Part shown: piece after piece, positions 1 to 10,200 of the stretch | How the letters are laid out: the number at the start of each line of letters is the position of its first letter | Numbering within the stretch: position 1 is the first letter of the stretch | Assembly (NCBI GenBank): GCA_016584305.1 | Contig: JACEEZ010013404.1 | Location: 7,501-71,500 of the forward strand | Source: Chionoecetes opilio | Taxonomy: Eukaryota; Arthropoda; Malacostraca; Decapoda; Majidae | DNA: 64,000 nucleotides | Direction: 5' to 3' | Translations under genes and position numbers: made by a program | The notes under the pieces: generated by a model | Told to the model about the DNA's origin: nothing | Database searches by the model: none | Seen by the model: the letters and a program-made list of their open reading frames with translations, nothing else

Positions 1-505
1 GGGGGAATGGGGGAATTGGGAGGGGGGGGGGGGGGGGGGAGGGAGGGAAGAAAAAGGGGGGGGGGAGGGAGGGGGGAAAAAGGGGAAGGTGAGGAGGGGG
101 GGAGAGAGAGGAGAGGGGGGAAAGAAGGAAGAAAAAAAAAAAAAACAGGAGGGGGGGGAGAAAGGGGGATAAAGGAGGGAGGGGAGGAAGAAGAAAAAGA
201 AAAAAAAGGGAGGAAGGAAAAGGGAAAAAAAAAAGGGGGGGGGAGGGGAAAGAAAAAGAAAAGAGGGAGGGAAAAAAAAAAAAAGGGGAAGAGAAAACGG
301 GGAAAAGGGGAAAGGGGATAAAGGAAAGAGAGGGGGGGGGGGGAAAGGAGAGGGAGAGAGAGAGAGAAAAAAAAAAAAAAAAAAAGGAAAAAAAAAAAGG
401 AAGATAAAGGAGAGGAGAGATTGAAAGAGAGGAGAGAAAGGAGAGAGAAGAGAGAGGGAGAGAGAGAGAAGGAGAGAAAAGGGGAGGGGAAAAGGGAGAG
501 AGGGC
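1..505. repeat. G/A-rich low-complexity sequence
   Basis: Almost only G and A, with long G and A homopolymers and no repeating period. The open frames here encode only Gly, Arg, Lys and Glu and are not genes. Uneven homopolymer lengths suggest part of this is low-quality consensus rather than a true simple repeat. Confidence 0.8.
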
Positions 506-565
506 ACGACCCAAGTTGCAATCCCCAAACCTTAATAGCCGACACTAGCAAAAACGCCTTTGTAA

Positions 566-770
566 AACAAACCTTTTTCTCTTTCTCTCTTTCTCTCTCC
601 TTCTCTCTTTTCTTTTTCTCCTCTTTTTCCTCTTCTCTTTTCAAGCCTTCATGGCCAGTGACGAGTTGATTACTTGGACGCGTGATAGTGTGTGTGTTGT
701 TGTCTGTCTGTCTGTCTGTGTGGTGTGTGTGTTGGGTGTGTGGTGTGTTGTGTGTGTGTGGTTATTCATT
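566..770. repeat. TC-rich then TG-rich simple sequence
   Basis: A pyrimidine-rich run at about 566-645 is followed by interrupted TG/TCTG at about 690-760. No gene is seen. Confidence 0.7.
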
Positions 771-899
771 CACCCTGGCTTTGTCCCCGCGAGCGGCTCG
801 CGTCGCCCCGTTTCACCCCCGCAGTGCGAGTTGGAGTCATTTTACCGATCTTGGGGGAATGCGGGACCCCCCAACCCCACCCCCCCATTCCCCCCGCTC

Positions 900-1012
900 A
901 AGGGGGGACAGTAAAAGCCCCCAATTTGTCAATGAAAAATCCCCGGGAGGCGGGATTCGAACCGCTACCCCGATAGTGAGAGACCAGAACGTTTTCAACC
1001 TGCCATCGCGCG
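900..1012 (-). mobile_element. tRNA-derived SINE fragment
   Basis: On the minus strand the sequence GGTTCGAATCC matches a Pol III B box, and it is preceded by a tRNA-like stretch with a CTCTCAC anticodon-loop-like heptamer. Similar B boxes occur in other SINE copies in this window. It is too degraded to be a tRNA gene. The A-box half is weak. Confidence 0.5.
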
Positions 1013-1140
1013 GTGTTTGTGTGTGTGGTTGTGGTTGGGGTGGGTGGTTGTGTGTTGTGTTGGTGTGTGTGTCTGTGTGTTGTTTTGTCTGTTTGTGGGT
1101 GTGTGTGTGGGTGTGTGGTGTGTGTGTGGGGTGTCGTGAA
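1010..1140. repeat. TG-rich microsatellite
   Basis: Interrupted (TG)n with GGTTG and TTTG interruptions. Confidence 0.8.
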
Positions 1141-1182
1141 TGATGTGATATTGCATGAAACGTTTGTTTGTATGAGACCAGT

Positions 1183-1371
1183 GAGGAGAGAAGAGAAGAG
1201 AGAAGGGGAGAGAGAGAGAGGAGAGGAGAAGAGAGGAGAGAGGGAAGAGAGAGAGAGCGAAAGAGCGAGCGAAAGAGGGGGAAGAGAGAGAGGAGAGAGA
1301 GAGAAGAGAGAGAGAGAGGAGAGAGAGAGAGAAGGAGACGAGGAGACGAGAGAGAGAGAGAGAGAGAGATG
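1183..1371. repeat. (GA)n microsatellite, interrupted
   Basis: GA dinucleotides with GAA, GGA and CGA interruptions. The Arg/Glu open frames over it are artefacts of the repeat. Confidence 0.9.
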
Positions 1372-1470
1372 TAAACAGGACACCAAGGTTCTCATGTGCA
1401 TCTATTACATGCACACTGGTATGTGGGTGGGAATAAAAACGTTTCTCTAATCCTAATTATATACGCGTGG

Positions 1471-1593
1471 ACACACACACACACACGCACACACACACAC
1501 ACACACACCACAAAACCACACACACACACACACACACCACGCCCACACACACCACACACACACACTAACACACACACACACACACACACACAC
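1471..1593. repeat. (CA)n microsatellite, interrupted
   Basis: CA dinucleotides with CCACAAAACC and CCACGCC interruptions. Confidence 0.9.
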
Positions 1594-1658
1594 GAATATA
1601 ACAAGTTACATATTATACAGATGCGTATTCTTGCGTCATGTCTATTGGTGTGCATGAG

Positions 1659-1660
1659 AC

Positions 1661-1691
<31 letters not shown>

Positions 1692-1747
1692 TGAGAGAGA
1701 GAGACGAGGAGAGAGAGAGAGAGAGAGAGAGAGACGATCGTGAATGG

Positions 1748-1809
<62 letters not shown>

Positions 1810-1855
1810 GAGAGAGAGAGAGAGAGAGAGAGAGGATGAAGGGATAGGGGAGAGA
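1659..1855. repeat. (GA)n microsatellite
   Basis: Long GA tract with sparse single-base interruptions. Confidence 0.9.
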
Positions 1856-1884
1856 GATGAAGGAAGAGATTAGGTAGAGCGATG

Positions 1885-2100
1885 AGGAAGGGTGGAGGGG
1901 TGGAGGGGTGGAGGGGTGGAGGGAAGTGTGGGGGGTGGAGGTGGAGGGAGGGGTGGAGGGGTGGAGGGTGAGGGTGGATTGAGGGTGGTCGGAGGGGTGG
2001 AGGGAGGGGAGAAGGGTGGAGGGTGAAGGTGGAGGGAGTGGTGGAGGGTGGAGGTGGTCGGAGGGGTTGAGGGTGGAGGGAGGGGTGGGTGGAGGGGGTG
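1885..2100. repeat. GGTGGAGG-type minisatellite, repeat unit copy A
   Basis: Degenerate tandem repeats of GGGGTGGAG and related words. The same block occurs at 5,083-5,350 in front of the same downstream sequence, so it belongs to a larger duplicated unit. Confidence 0.8.
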
Positions 2101-2204
2101 ACCTTTGGGGGCGCCGCAGAGTCGCCGGGCAGGTAATAGGACGAGGAGGGGGGAGGGGGGGTATAATTGTGGCGCCAAAGGAAATGTTAGCGATGTATGT
2201 GTGT

Positions 2205-2283
<79 letters not shown>

Positions 2284-2410
2284 CAGTTGTGGTATTCCCC
2301 AAGGTCAGGTTTACGAGGTGGACTAGCGATCGCCAGCCATCACCCTCCCGGAGCGGAGTTGAGAACATGATCTTCGGGTAATGCGCTGGAACCTTACACA
2401 CCCCACCCAT
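2101..2410 (+). repeat. Shared unique block of repeat unit copy A, with (TG)n
   Basis: The run beginning GTGACCTTTGGGGGCGCC, then a (TG)n tract at 2,196-2,282, then sequence around GAGCGGAGTTGAGAACATGA, is repeated with few differences at 5,348-5,640. The two copies show that 1,885-5,076 and 5,083-6,676 derive from one unit. Its coding content is not recognised. Confidence 0.75.
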
Positions 2411-2459
2411 CCTCTTGCTCAAGGGACCTCTCTCACACACACACACACACGCACACACA

Positions 2460-2491
<32 letters not shown>

Positions 2492-2515
2492 TACACACAC
2501 CACCCCCTTGCTCAA
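2411..2515. repeat. (CA)n microsatellite
   Basis: CA tract between two copies of a CTTGCTCAAGG motif. The corresponding place in copy B (5,660-5,705) holds a shorter CA tract. Confidence 0.85.
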
Positions 2516-2580
2516 GGAACCTCACGCCTCGAGAAGATCCAGAAACAGGCAGTTAAGATTATCCTTGACGCCTCCTACAC
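2516..2580 (+). pseudogene. LINE A reverse transcriptase C-terminus, part 1 of 2 (copy A)
   Basis: Translates as LEKIQKQAVKIILDASYT, the conserved helix just after the reverse transcriptase domain of jockey/CR1-type LINEs. The frame is cut at 2,580 by an inserted hAT MITE and resumes at 4,120. Copy B (5,725-5,800) shows the same stretch without the insertion. Clade assignment is inference from a short segment. Confidence 0.75.
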
Positions 2581-2694
2581 CAGGGTTCTTCAAAGTAAGG
2601 CTTGCGACCCAATACTGGGTCGCAAGCTTTTGCTCAGTGGGTCACCACGTCTCTGATAATTATATAATTAATATGTGAAATGCATTAATAAGAT

Positions 2695-2742
<48 letters not shown>

Positions 2743-2825
2743 GAGAGAGAGAGAGAGACGAGGAGAGAGAGGAGAGAGAGAGAGAGAGAGAGAGAGAATG
2801 CTGATGAGAGAAGGCAGGACTTGAG

Positions 2826-2888
<63 letters not shown>

Positions 2889-3015
2889 GAGAAAAGAGAG
2901 AGAGAGAGAGCAGAGAGAGAGAGGAGAGGACAGAGAGAGAGAGAGGAGAGAGAATGCTGATGAGAGAAGGCAGGACTTGAGAGAGAGAGAGAGAGAGAGG
3001 AGAAGAGAGAGAGAG

Positions 3016-3061
<46 letters not shown>

Positions 3062-3413
3062 TGCTGATGAGAGAAGGCAGGACTGGTACGCATACTTTTC
3101 CCTTGCCAATCAATTAATACTATTTTTTTTTACGTACGTAGTTACAATTTACAAAGTACATATTTAAAAAAATACTTTTAATAGATAAAATTGACATTGG
3201 CACACTCAAACTTATGAAATGATTTTGAATACATAGATGCATGTATGTATGTACATATGTATGCACGTTTATATGCATATGTATGTATGTATGTATGTAA
3301 TTGTAAAAAAAATCACATCGGAGAGAGAAAGCAGCTACAGACGTAAAATAGGGTCGTGAATGTAACGCATAAAATCAAACTGGGTCGCGATGAAAACAGT
3401 TTGAAGAACACTG
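2581..3413. mobile_element. Non-autonomous hAT element (833 bp)
   Basis: Starts CAGGGTTCTTCAAAG and ends with the inverted match TTTGAAGAACACTG. The 8-bp target duplication TCCTACAC lies at 2,573-2,580 and 3,414-3,421, as expected for hAT. It encodes no transposase. The interior is mostly (GA)n arrays with three copies of a short ATGCTGATGAGAGAAGGCAG block. The uninterrupted target survives in copy B at 5,774-5,781. Confidence 0.9.
2693..3060. repeat. (GA)n arrays inside the hAT element
   Basis: Three GA tracts separated by near-identical blocks beginning ATGCTGATGAGAGAAGGCAG (about 2,799, 2,954 and 3,061), a higher-order repeat of about 110-155 bp. Confidence 0.85.
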
Positions 3414-3421
3414 TCCTACAC
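3414..3421. repeat. Target duplication TCCTACAC, middle of three copies
   Basis: Copies at 2,573-2,580, 3,414-3,421 and 3,641-3,648 bound two adjacent insertions. The middle copy serves as the right duplication of the first element and the left duplication of the second. Confidence 0.85.
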
Positions 3422-3640
3422 GGTACCCGGACAGTTTGCCTACGGACAGTTTGCTAACTAACTAACCTAACCTAACCTAGCCTACCTAATCTAACCTAAC
3501 CTAATCTAACCTAACCTAACCTAACCTAACCTAATCAAACCAAGGTAAAGAAAATGTTTCATGTGGAAACACTGAGGCAAAGTGTCCGTAGGCAAAGTGT
3601 CCGTAGGCAAACTGTCCGTAGGCAAAATGTCCGGCCACGG
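3422..3640. mobile_element. Short TIR element with telomere-like core (219 bp)
   Basis: The left end GGTACCCGGACAGTTTGCC and the inverse of the right end, CCGTGGCCGGACATTTTGCC, form imperfect terminal inverted repeats. The GGACA(G/T)TTTGCCTAC motif is reiterated inside both ends. The core at about 3,455-3,535 is AACCT pentamers, the complement of TTAGG. TCCTACAC flanks both sides, so an 8-bp target duplication fits. Superfamily not assigned. Confidence 0.75.
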
Positions 3641-3648
3641 TCCTACAC

Positions 3649-4119
3649 CACCTATTAGAATCAGTCCAGAGAAGGATGACCAAAATTATGCAGGGGATGC
3701 GTTACTTTAGTTATGAGAAGAAATTGAAGCTATTAAATTTACACTCACTCGAGAGGCGCAGAGTTAAGGGGCGATCTGATATAAGTTTTTAAGTGGATAA
3801 AGGGATACAATAAAGGAGAGGTAGGTAAAGTTCTTACGGCTAGTAATCAGGGTAGAACAAGAAGTAACGGATTCAAACTGGAAAAACGTAGATTTTATAA
3901 GGAAATAAGGAAAAACTGGTTCACAAATAGGGTGGTGAATGATTGGAAAGGACTCAGTAGACAGGTAGTTAGTTACTGCAGAGTCAATAGGGAGTTTTAA
4001 AAGGAGGCTGGATAATTTCATGGATGGGGATGAATGAAAGGTGGATGTAGGTAGTGTTAAGTAACAGGAACTACCACGTGTAGTTCTCGCGGCCTCTTGT
4101 AGCTTCCTTATGTTCTTAG
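3649..4119 (+). mobile_element. CR1-like LINE 3' end, 5'-truncated
   Basis: Encodes an end-of-ORF2 peptide (SVQRRMTKIMQGM, then [18 protein letters not shown]) with frameshifts, followed by a conserved 3' UTR containing GGATGTAGGTAGTGTTAAGT and the terminus CTTCCTTATGTTCTTA. It interrupts LINE A, whose sequence resumes at GACGCCGCACTCGCC. The same 3' end recurs at about 13.0, 14.6, 15.7, 16.0, 16.2, 24.8, 32.2, 36.1, 51.5 and 52.1 kb, so this is the most abundant LINE in the window. Confidence 0.85.
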
Positions 4120-4270
4120 GACGCCGCACTCGCCACCCTGGACCTCACCACCTCCGCTGTCCAGTTCACCACCAACCTCAGGCAGTTCGGCCTCAAACCA
4201 CTGAACAACCCGCGCCACCGCGACTTGCTGCCCCCCGACGCACCGCAACCACGCCGCCCCACGCCACTGG
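4120..4270 (+). pseudogene. LINE A ORF2 C-terminus, part 2 of 2 (copy A)
   Basis: Continues the frame interrupted at 2,580: DAALATLDLTT and NNPRHRDLLPPDAP are readable with small frameshifts. It runs into the 36-bp tandem array. Confidence 0.7.
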
Positions 4271-4500
4271 AAAACCTCATGACCATCAGAGCCCCACGCC
4301 ACTGTGAAAACCTCATGACCATCAGAGCCCCACGCCACTGTGAAAACCTCATGACTATCAGAGCCCCACGCCACTGTGAAAACCTCATGACCATCAGAGC
4401 CCCACGCCACTGTGAAAACCTCATGACCATCAGAGCCCCACGCCACTGTGAAAACCTCATGACCATCAGAGCCCCACGCCACTGTGAAAACCTCGTGCCC
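4266..4500 (+). repeat. 36-bp tandem repeat, copy A (about 6.5 units)
   Basis: The unit contains CTCATGACCATCAGAGCCCC and CACGCCACTGTGAAAAC, 36 bp in all. Because 36 is divisible by three it reads as a 12-residue repeat, NLMTIRAPRHCE, continuous with the end of the LINE A frame. Units are nearly identical. Copy B has about 11.5 units. Confidence 0.9.
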
Positions 4501-4704
4501 ATCAGAGCCACTACCACACCGTTACAACCATTCTAGGCTGTCTCCACTCTAGTCAGGACCATTAATGACCATTCAACCCTTACCTAGTCCTGTTACGCTA
4601 GTCATTTCACTCTGTATACCTTGCTTAGGGAGTATATATTACTTTTTACACTATATTTCATGTAACTTTTTACCTCAGGTTTGGTGTTTCTTTGACTATT
4701 GTAA
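4501..4704 (+). mobile_element. LINE A 3' UTR (copy A)
   Basis: Closely matches 6,345-6,545 in copy B. The match resumes at about 4,915 after the inserted piggyBac-type MITE and ends at a TTATTATCACACC tail near 4,995. Confidence 0.75.
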
Positions 4705-4910
4705 CCCCTTCACGCCCAGATCTTTCCTTTGCTGTAAAAATTTGCATGTTGTCAAGCCATAAATTTACGAAAAGTAACTGAATATACCAAATTAGTTAGT
4801 GGACAAGGATACTAAACAGGTCATAGCTATAAAATATTGGCTATTTTCACTACAAATCGTCTAATGGTACCCAAATTACAATCGGAAATTACGTTCTGGG
4901 CCTCAAGGGG
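4705..4910. mobile_element. piggyBac-type MITE, copy 1 (206 bp)
   Basis: Ends are CCCCTTCACGCCCAGA and, inverted, CCCCTTGAGGCCCAGA. The right flank is TTAA and the left flank is GTAA, a decayed TTAA. Copy B of LINE A lacks it. Other copies lie at 19,665-19,869 and 32,410-33,349. No coding capacity. Confidence 0.85.
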
Positions 4911-4994
4911 TTAAACTTATATATCTAATGTACATTTTCACCCACTGACTGACTATTGTGCGCATGTATTAATAACCCTTTAATTATGTATTAT

Positions 4995-5004
4995 TATCAC
5001 ACCA

Positions 5005-5043
<39 letters not shown>
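4995..5043. repeat. (CA)n microsatellite
   Basis: CA tract just after the LINE A tail, as also at 6,620 in copy B. Confidence 0.85.
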
Positions 5044-5046
<3 letters not shown>

Positions 5047-5082
5047 CTCTTCTCAAGGGGAACAATGACTGCCCATTTTTAG

Positions 5083-5350
5083 GGAGAGGTGGAGGGAGGA
5101 GTGGAGGGAGGTGAGGGAGGGTGGAGGGTGAGGGGCGTTGGATGGGGGGAGTGAGGTGAGGAGTTGGGGGGTGGGGTGGAGGGAGGGGTGGAGGGTTAGT
5201 GTTGGGGGGAGGGTAGAGGGTGAGGGTGGATTGAGGTGTCGGAGGTGGAGGAGGGGTGGAGGGTGGAGGGAGGGGGGAGGTGGAGGGTGAGGGTGGATTG
5301 AGGGTGGTCGGAGGGGTGGAGGGTGGAGGGAGGGGTGGAGGGAGGGGGTG
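5083..5350. repeat. GGTGGAGG-type minisatellite, repeat unit copy B
   Basis: Counterpart of 1,885-2,100. Confidence 0.8.
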
Positions 5351-5456
5351 ACCTTTGGGGGCGCCGCAGAGTCGCCGGGCAGGTAATAGGACGAGGAGGG
5401 GGGGAGGGGGGGTATAATTGTGGCGCCAAAGGAAATGTTAGCGATGTATGTGTGTA

Positions 5457-5508
<52 letters not shown>

Positions 5509-5710
5509 GTGTGTTAGTGTGTGTTGTATGGTATCCCCAAGGTCAGGTTTACGAGGTGGACTAGCGATCGCCAGCCATCACCCTCCCGGAGCGGAGTTGA
5601 GAACATGATCTTTGGGTAATGCGCTGGAACCTTACAGACCCCACCCTCTTGCTCAAGGGACATCACACACACACACCACACACACACGCACACATACATA
5701 CCGTTCCCGT
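5351..5710 (+). repeat. Shared unique block of repeat unit copy B, with (TG)n
   Basis: Counterpart of 2,101-2,515. The TG tract is at 5,458-5,508 and a short CA tract at 5,660-5,705. Confidence 0.75.
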
Positions 5711-5724
5711 GCTCAAGGGATCTC

Positions 5725-5950
5725 ACACCTTGAGAAGATCCAGAAACGGGCGGTCAAGATTATCCTGGGCACTTCCTACACCACCTATATATGACGCCGC
5801 ACTCGCCACCCTGGACCTCACCACCTCGTTGCCCAGTTCACCACCAACCTCAGGCAGTTGGCCTCAAACTACTGAACAACCCGCGCCACCGCGACTTGCT
5901 GCCCCCCGACGCACCGCAACCACGCCGCCCCACGCCACTGTGAAAACCTA
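5725..5950 (+). pseudogene. LINE A ORF2 C-terminus, uninterrupted copy B
   Basis: LEKIQKRAVKIILGTSYT runs into DAALATLDLTT after a 1-nt frameshift near 5,792, then NNPRHRDLLPPDAP. It carries TCCTACAC only once (5,774-5,781), so it represents the target before the insertions seen in copy A. Decayed, not an active LINE. Confidence 0.75.
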
Positions 5951-6345
5951 TGACCATCAGAGCCCCACGCCACTGTGAAAACCTCATGACCATCAGAGCC
6001 CCACGCCACTGTGAAAACCTCATGACCATCAGAGCCCACGCCACTGTGAAAACCTCATGACCATCAGAGCCCCACGCCACTGTGAAAACCTCATGACCAT
6101 CAGAGCCCCACGCCACTGTGAAAACCTCATGACCATCAGAGCCCCACGCCACTGTGAAAACCTTATGACCATCAGAGCCCCACGCCACTGTGAAAACCTC
6201 ATGACCATCAGAGCCCCACGCCACTGTGAAAACCTCATGACCATCAGAGCCCCACGCCACTGTGAAAACCTCATGACCATCAGAGCCCCACGCCACTGTG
6301 AAAACCTCATGACCATCAGAGCCACACGCCACTGTGAAAACCTCG
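5936..6345 (+). repeat. 36-bp tandem repeat, copy B (about 11.5 units)
   Basis: Same 12-residue coding-phase repeat as at 4,266-4,500 but nearly twice as long. Single-base deletions near 5,949 and 6,034 shift the frame; most other units are intact. Confidence 0.9.
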
Positions 6346-6676
6346 AACCCATCAGAGACAGACCGTTACATGGCGTTATAACCATTCTAGTCAGGACCAT
6401 GAATGACCATTACCTTACCTAGTCATGTTACGCTAGTCATTTCACTCTGTATACCTTGCTTAGGGACTATATATTTCTTTTTACACTCATATTTCATGTA
6501 ACTTTTTACCTCAGGTTTGGTGTTTCTTTGACTATTGTAACCTTTTATTTCCAATGTACATTTTCACCCACTGACTGCCTATTGTGTGAATGTATTAATA
6601 AACCATGCATTATTATTATCACACCACACACACACCTTCCTCTTGCTCAAGGGGGACAATGACTGCCCATTTTTAT
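6346..6676 (+). mobile_element. LINE A 3' UTR and tail (copy B)
   Basis: Matches 4,501-5,076 without the MITE. It ends in ATTATTATTATCACACC, a short CA tract and the block GACAATGACTGCCCATTTTT, also present at 5,065. Confidence 0.7.
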
Positions 6677-6767
6677 GAATGAAACGTTAGAGGTTTTAAG
6701 CGTGCCTCGAACCTACGACCTGCTGGATGGCCGGCTTGGATGTTATCTAACTAGGCTTGCGTGGAGT

Positions 6768-6841
6768 ATTCATCTAGTTGTATTCATTTAGTTGTATTCA
6801 TCTAGTTGTATTCATCTAGTTGTATTCATCTAGTTGTATTT
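6768..6841 (-). repeat. SINE 3' tail repeats, five copies
   Basis: TTGTATTCATCTAG-type 15-bp units repeated about five times. On the minus strand they are the AACTAGATGAATAC tail units of the SINE that follows. Confidence 0.85.
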
Positions 6842-7098
6842 TACAGGGCCTGAGGTGCACTCGAATGCCCACGTCTCCATATCAACATTCTTATCATTCA
6901 TCCTTAGTGTTGGGGGAAGCCACCACCCCGGGAGGCGGGTCACAACCCCCGGCTAACACCCGGTACCCATTCACTGCTGGGTGGGCAGGGGCTCGGGTTT
7001 TAAGGAAACAGCCCATTTGTCTCCGCTCCGCCCGGGGATCGAACCCAGGACTTCTTGGCTGTGAGCCGAGCTTGCTACCTCTACACTACGGAGTACCC
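6842..7098 (-). mobile_element. tRNA-Val-derived SINE
   Basis: On the minus strand it begins CTCCGTAGTGTAGAGGTAGC (A-box region), has a CTCAC-type anticodon loop matching tRNA-Val(CAC) in the better copies, and the B box GGTTCGATCCCCG. A tRNA-unrelated body and the AACTAGATGAATAC tail follow. Other copies: 22,452-22,740, 34,778-35,062, a diverged one at 37,557-37,740 and a fragment at 16,914-16,980. Confidence 0.9.
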
Positions 7099-7163
7099 AA
7101 GTGTGTGTGTGTGTGTGTGACTGTGTGTGTGTGTGTGTGTGACTGTGTGTGTGTGTGTGTGTG

Positions 7164-7202
<39 letters not shown>

Positions 7203-7206
7203 GTGT
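7099..7206. repeat. (TG)n microsatellite with TGACTG interruptions
   Basis: TG tract interrupted three times by GACTG, directly abutting the tRNA end of the SINE. Confidence 0.9.
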
Positions 7207-7270
7207 CATTTCCTACACATGTTATTTTCATATTATCAAATTTCTTCTTCTCCCTTTTCCTCCTCTTCTT

Positions 7271-10200
7271 CCACCACGACCACTACTCCCATCCACCACC
7301 ACGACCACTACTCCCATCCACCACCACGACCACTACTTCCATCCACCACCACGACCACTACTTCCATCCACCACCACGACCATTACTTCCATCCACCACC
7401 ACGACCACTACTCCCATCCACCACCACGACCACTACTTCCATCCACCACCACGACCACTACTTCCATCACCACCACGACCACTACTCCCATCCACCACCA
7501 CGACCACTACTCCCATCCACCACCACGACCACTACTCCCATCCACCACCACGACCACTACTCCACACCACCACGACCACTACTCCCATCCACCACCACGA
7601 CCACTACTCCCATCCACCACCACGACCACTACTCCCATCCACCACCACGATCACTACTACCATCCACCACCACGACCACTACTACCATCCACCACCACGA
7701 CCACTACTCCCATCCACCACCACGACCACTACCCCTCCACCACCACGATCACTACTACCATCCCACCACCACGACCACTACTTCCATCCACCACCACGAC
7801 CATTACTTCCATCCACCACCACGACCATTACTTCCATCCACCACCACGACCACTACTCCCATCCACCACCACGACCATTACTTCCATCACCACCACGACC
7901 ATTACTTCCATCCACCACCACGACCATTACTTCCATCCACCACCACGACCATTACTTCCATCCACCACCACGACCATTACTTCCATCCACCACCACGACC
8001 ATTACTTCCATCCACCACCACGACCATTACTTCCATCCACCACCACGACCACTACTCCCATCCACCACCACGACCATTACTTCCATCCACCACCACGACC
8101 ACTACTCCCATCCACCACCACGACCACTACTCCCATCCACCACCACGACCACTACTCCCATCCACCACCACGACCACTACTCCCATCCACCACCACGACC
8201 ACTACTTCCATCCACCACCACGACCATTACTTCCATCACCACCACGACCACTACTCCCATCCACCACCACGACCACTACTTCCATCCACCACCACGACCA
8301 TTACTTCCATCCACCACCACGACCATTACTTCCATCCACCACCACGACCATTACTTCCATCCACCACCACGACCACTACTCCCATCCACCACCACGACCA
8401 TTACTTCCATCCACCACCACGACCACTACTCCCATCCACCACCACGACCACTACTCCATCCACCACCACGACCACTACTCCCATCCACCACCACGACCAC
8501 TACTCCCATCCACCACCACGATCACTACTCCCATCCACCACCACGACCACTACTCCATCCACCACCACGATCACTACTCCCATCCACCACCACGATCACT
8601 ACTTCCATCCACCACCACGACCACTACTCCATCCACCACCACGACCACTACTCCCATCCACCACCACGACCACTACTCCCTCCACCACCACGATCACTAC
8701 TCCCATCCACCACCACGACCACTAATCCCATCCACCACCACGACCACTACTTCCATCCACCACCACGACCACTACTTCCATCCACCACCACGACATTACT
8801 TCCATCCACCACCACGACCATTACTCCATCCACCACCACGACCATTATTCCATCCACCACCACTGATCACTACTCCCATCCACCACACGACCACTACTCC
8901 CATCCACCACCACGACCACTACTCCCATCCACCACCACGACCATACTCCCATCCACCACCACGATCACTACTCCCATCCACCACCACGATCACTACTCCC
9001 ATCCACCACCACGACCACTACTCCCATCCACCACCACGACCACTACTTCCATCCACCACCACGACCACTACTCCCATCCACCACCACGACCACTACTACC
9101 ATCCACCACCACGACCACTACTACCATCCACCACCACGACCACTACTTCCATCCACCACCACGACCACTACTCCATCCACCACCACGACCACTACTACCA
9201 TCCACCACCACGACCACTACTTCCATCCACCACCACGACCATTACTCCCATCCACCACCACGACCACTACTCCCATCCACCACCACGACCACTACTTCCA
9301 TCCACCACCACGACCACTACTCCCATCCACCACCACGACCACTACTCCCATCCACCACCACGACCATTACTTCCATCCACCACCACGACCACTACTTCCA
9401 TCCACCACCACGACCATTACTTCCATCCACCACACGACCATTACTTCCATCCACACCACGACCATTACTTCCATCCACCACCACGACCATTACTTCCATC
9501 CACCACCACGACCATTACTTCCATCCACCACCACGACCACATACTTCCATCCACCACCACGACCATTACTTCCATCCACCACCACGACCATTACTTCCAT
9601 CCACCACCACGACCATTACTTCCATCCACCACCACGACCATTACTTCCATCCACCACCACGACCACTACTTCCATCCACCACCACGACCACTACTTCCAT
9701 CCACCACCACGACCACTACTTCCATCCACCACCACGACCAGTACTTCCATCCACCACCACGACCATTACTTCCATCCACCACCACGACCACTACTTCCAT
9801 CCACCACCACGACCACTACTTCCATCCACCACCACGACCATTACTTCCATCCACCACAACGACCATTACTTCCATCCACCACCACGACCACTACTTCCAT
9901 CCACCACCACGACCACTCCTTCCATCCACCACCACGACCACTCCTTCCATCCACCACCACGACCCCTACTTCCATCCACCACCACGACGCTTCTTCCATC
10001 CACCACCACGACCATTACTTCCATCCACCACCAGACGACACTACTTCCATCCACCACCACGACCACTACTTCCATCCACCCCACGACCACTACTTCCATC
10101 CACCCACGACCACTACTTCCATCCACCACCACGACCACTACTTCCATCCACCACCACGACCACTACTTCCATCCACCACACGACCACTCCTTCCATCCCC

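Noticed and set aside
898..1414. Ser/Leu-rich open frames on the minus strand
   Set aside because: Complement of (GA)n and (TG)n tracts.
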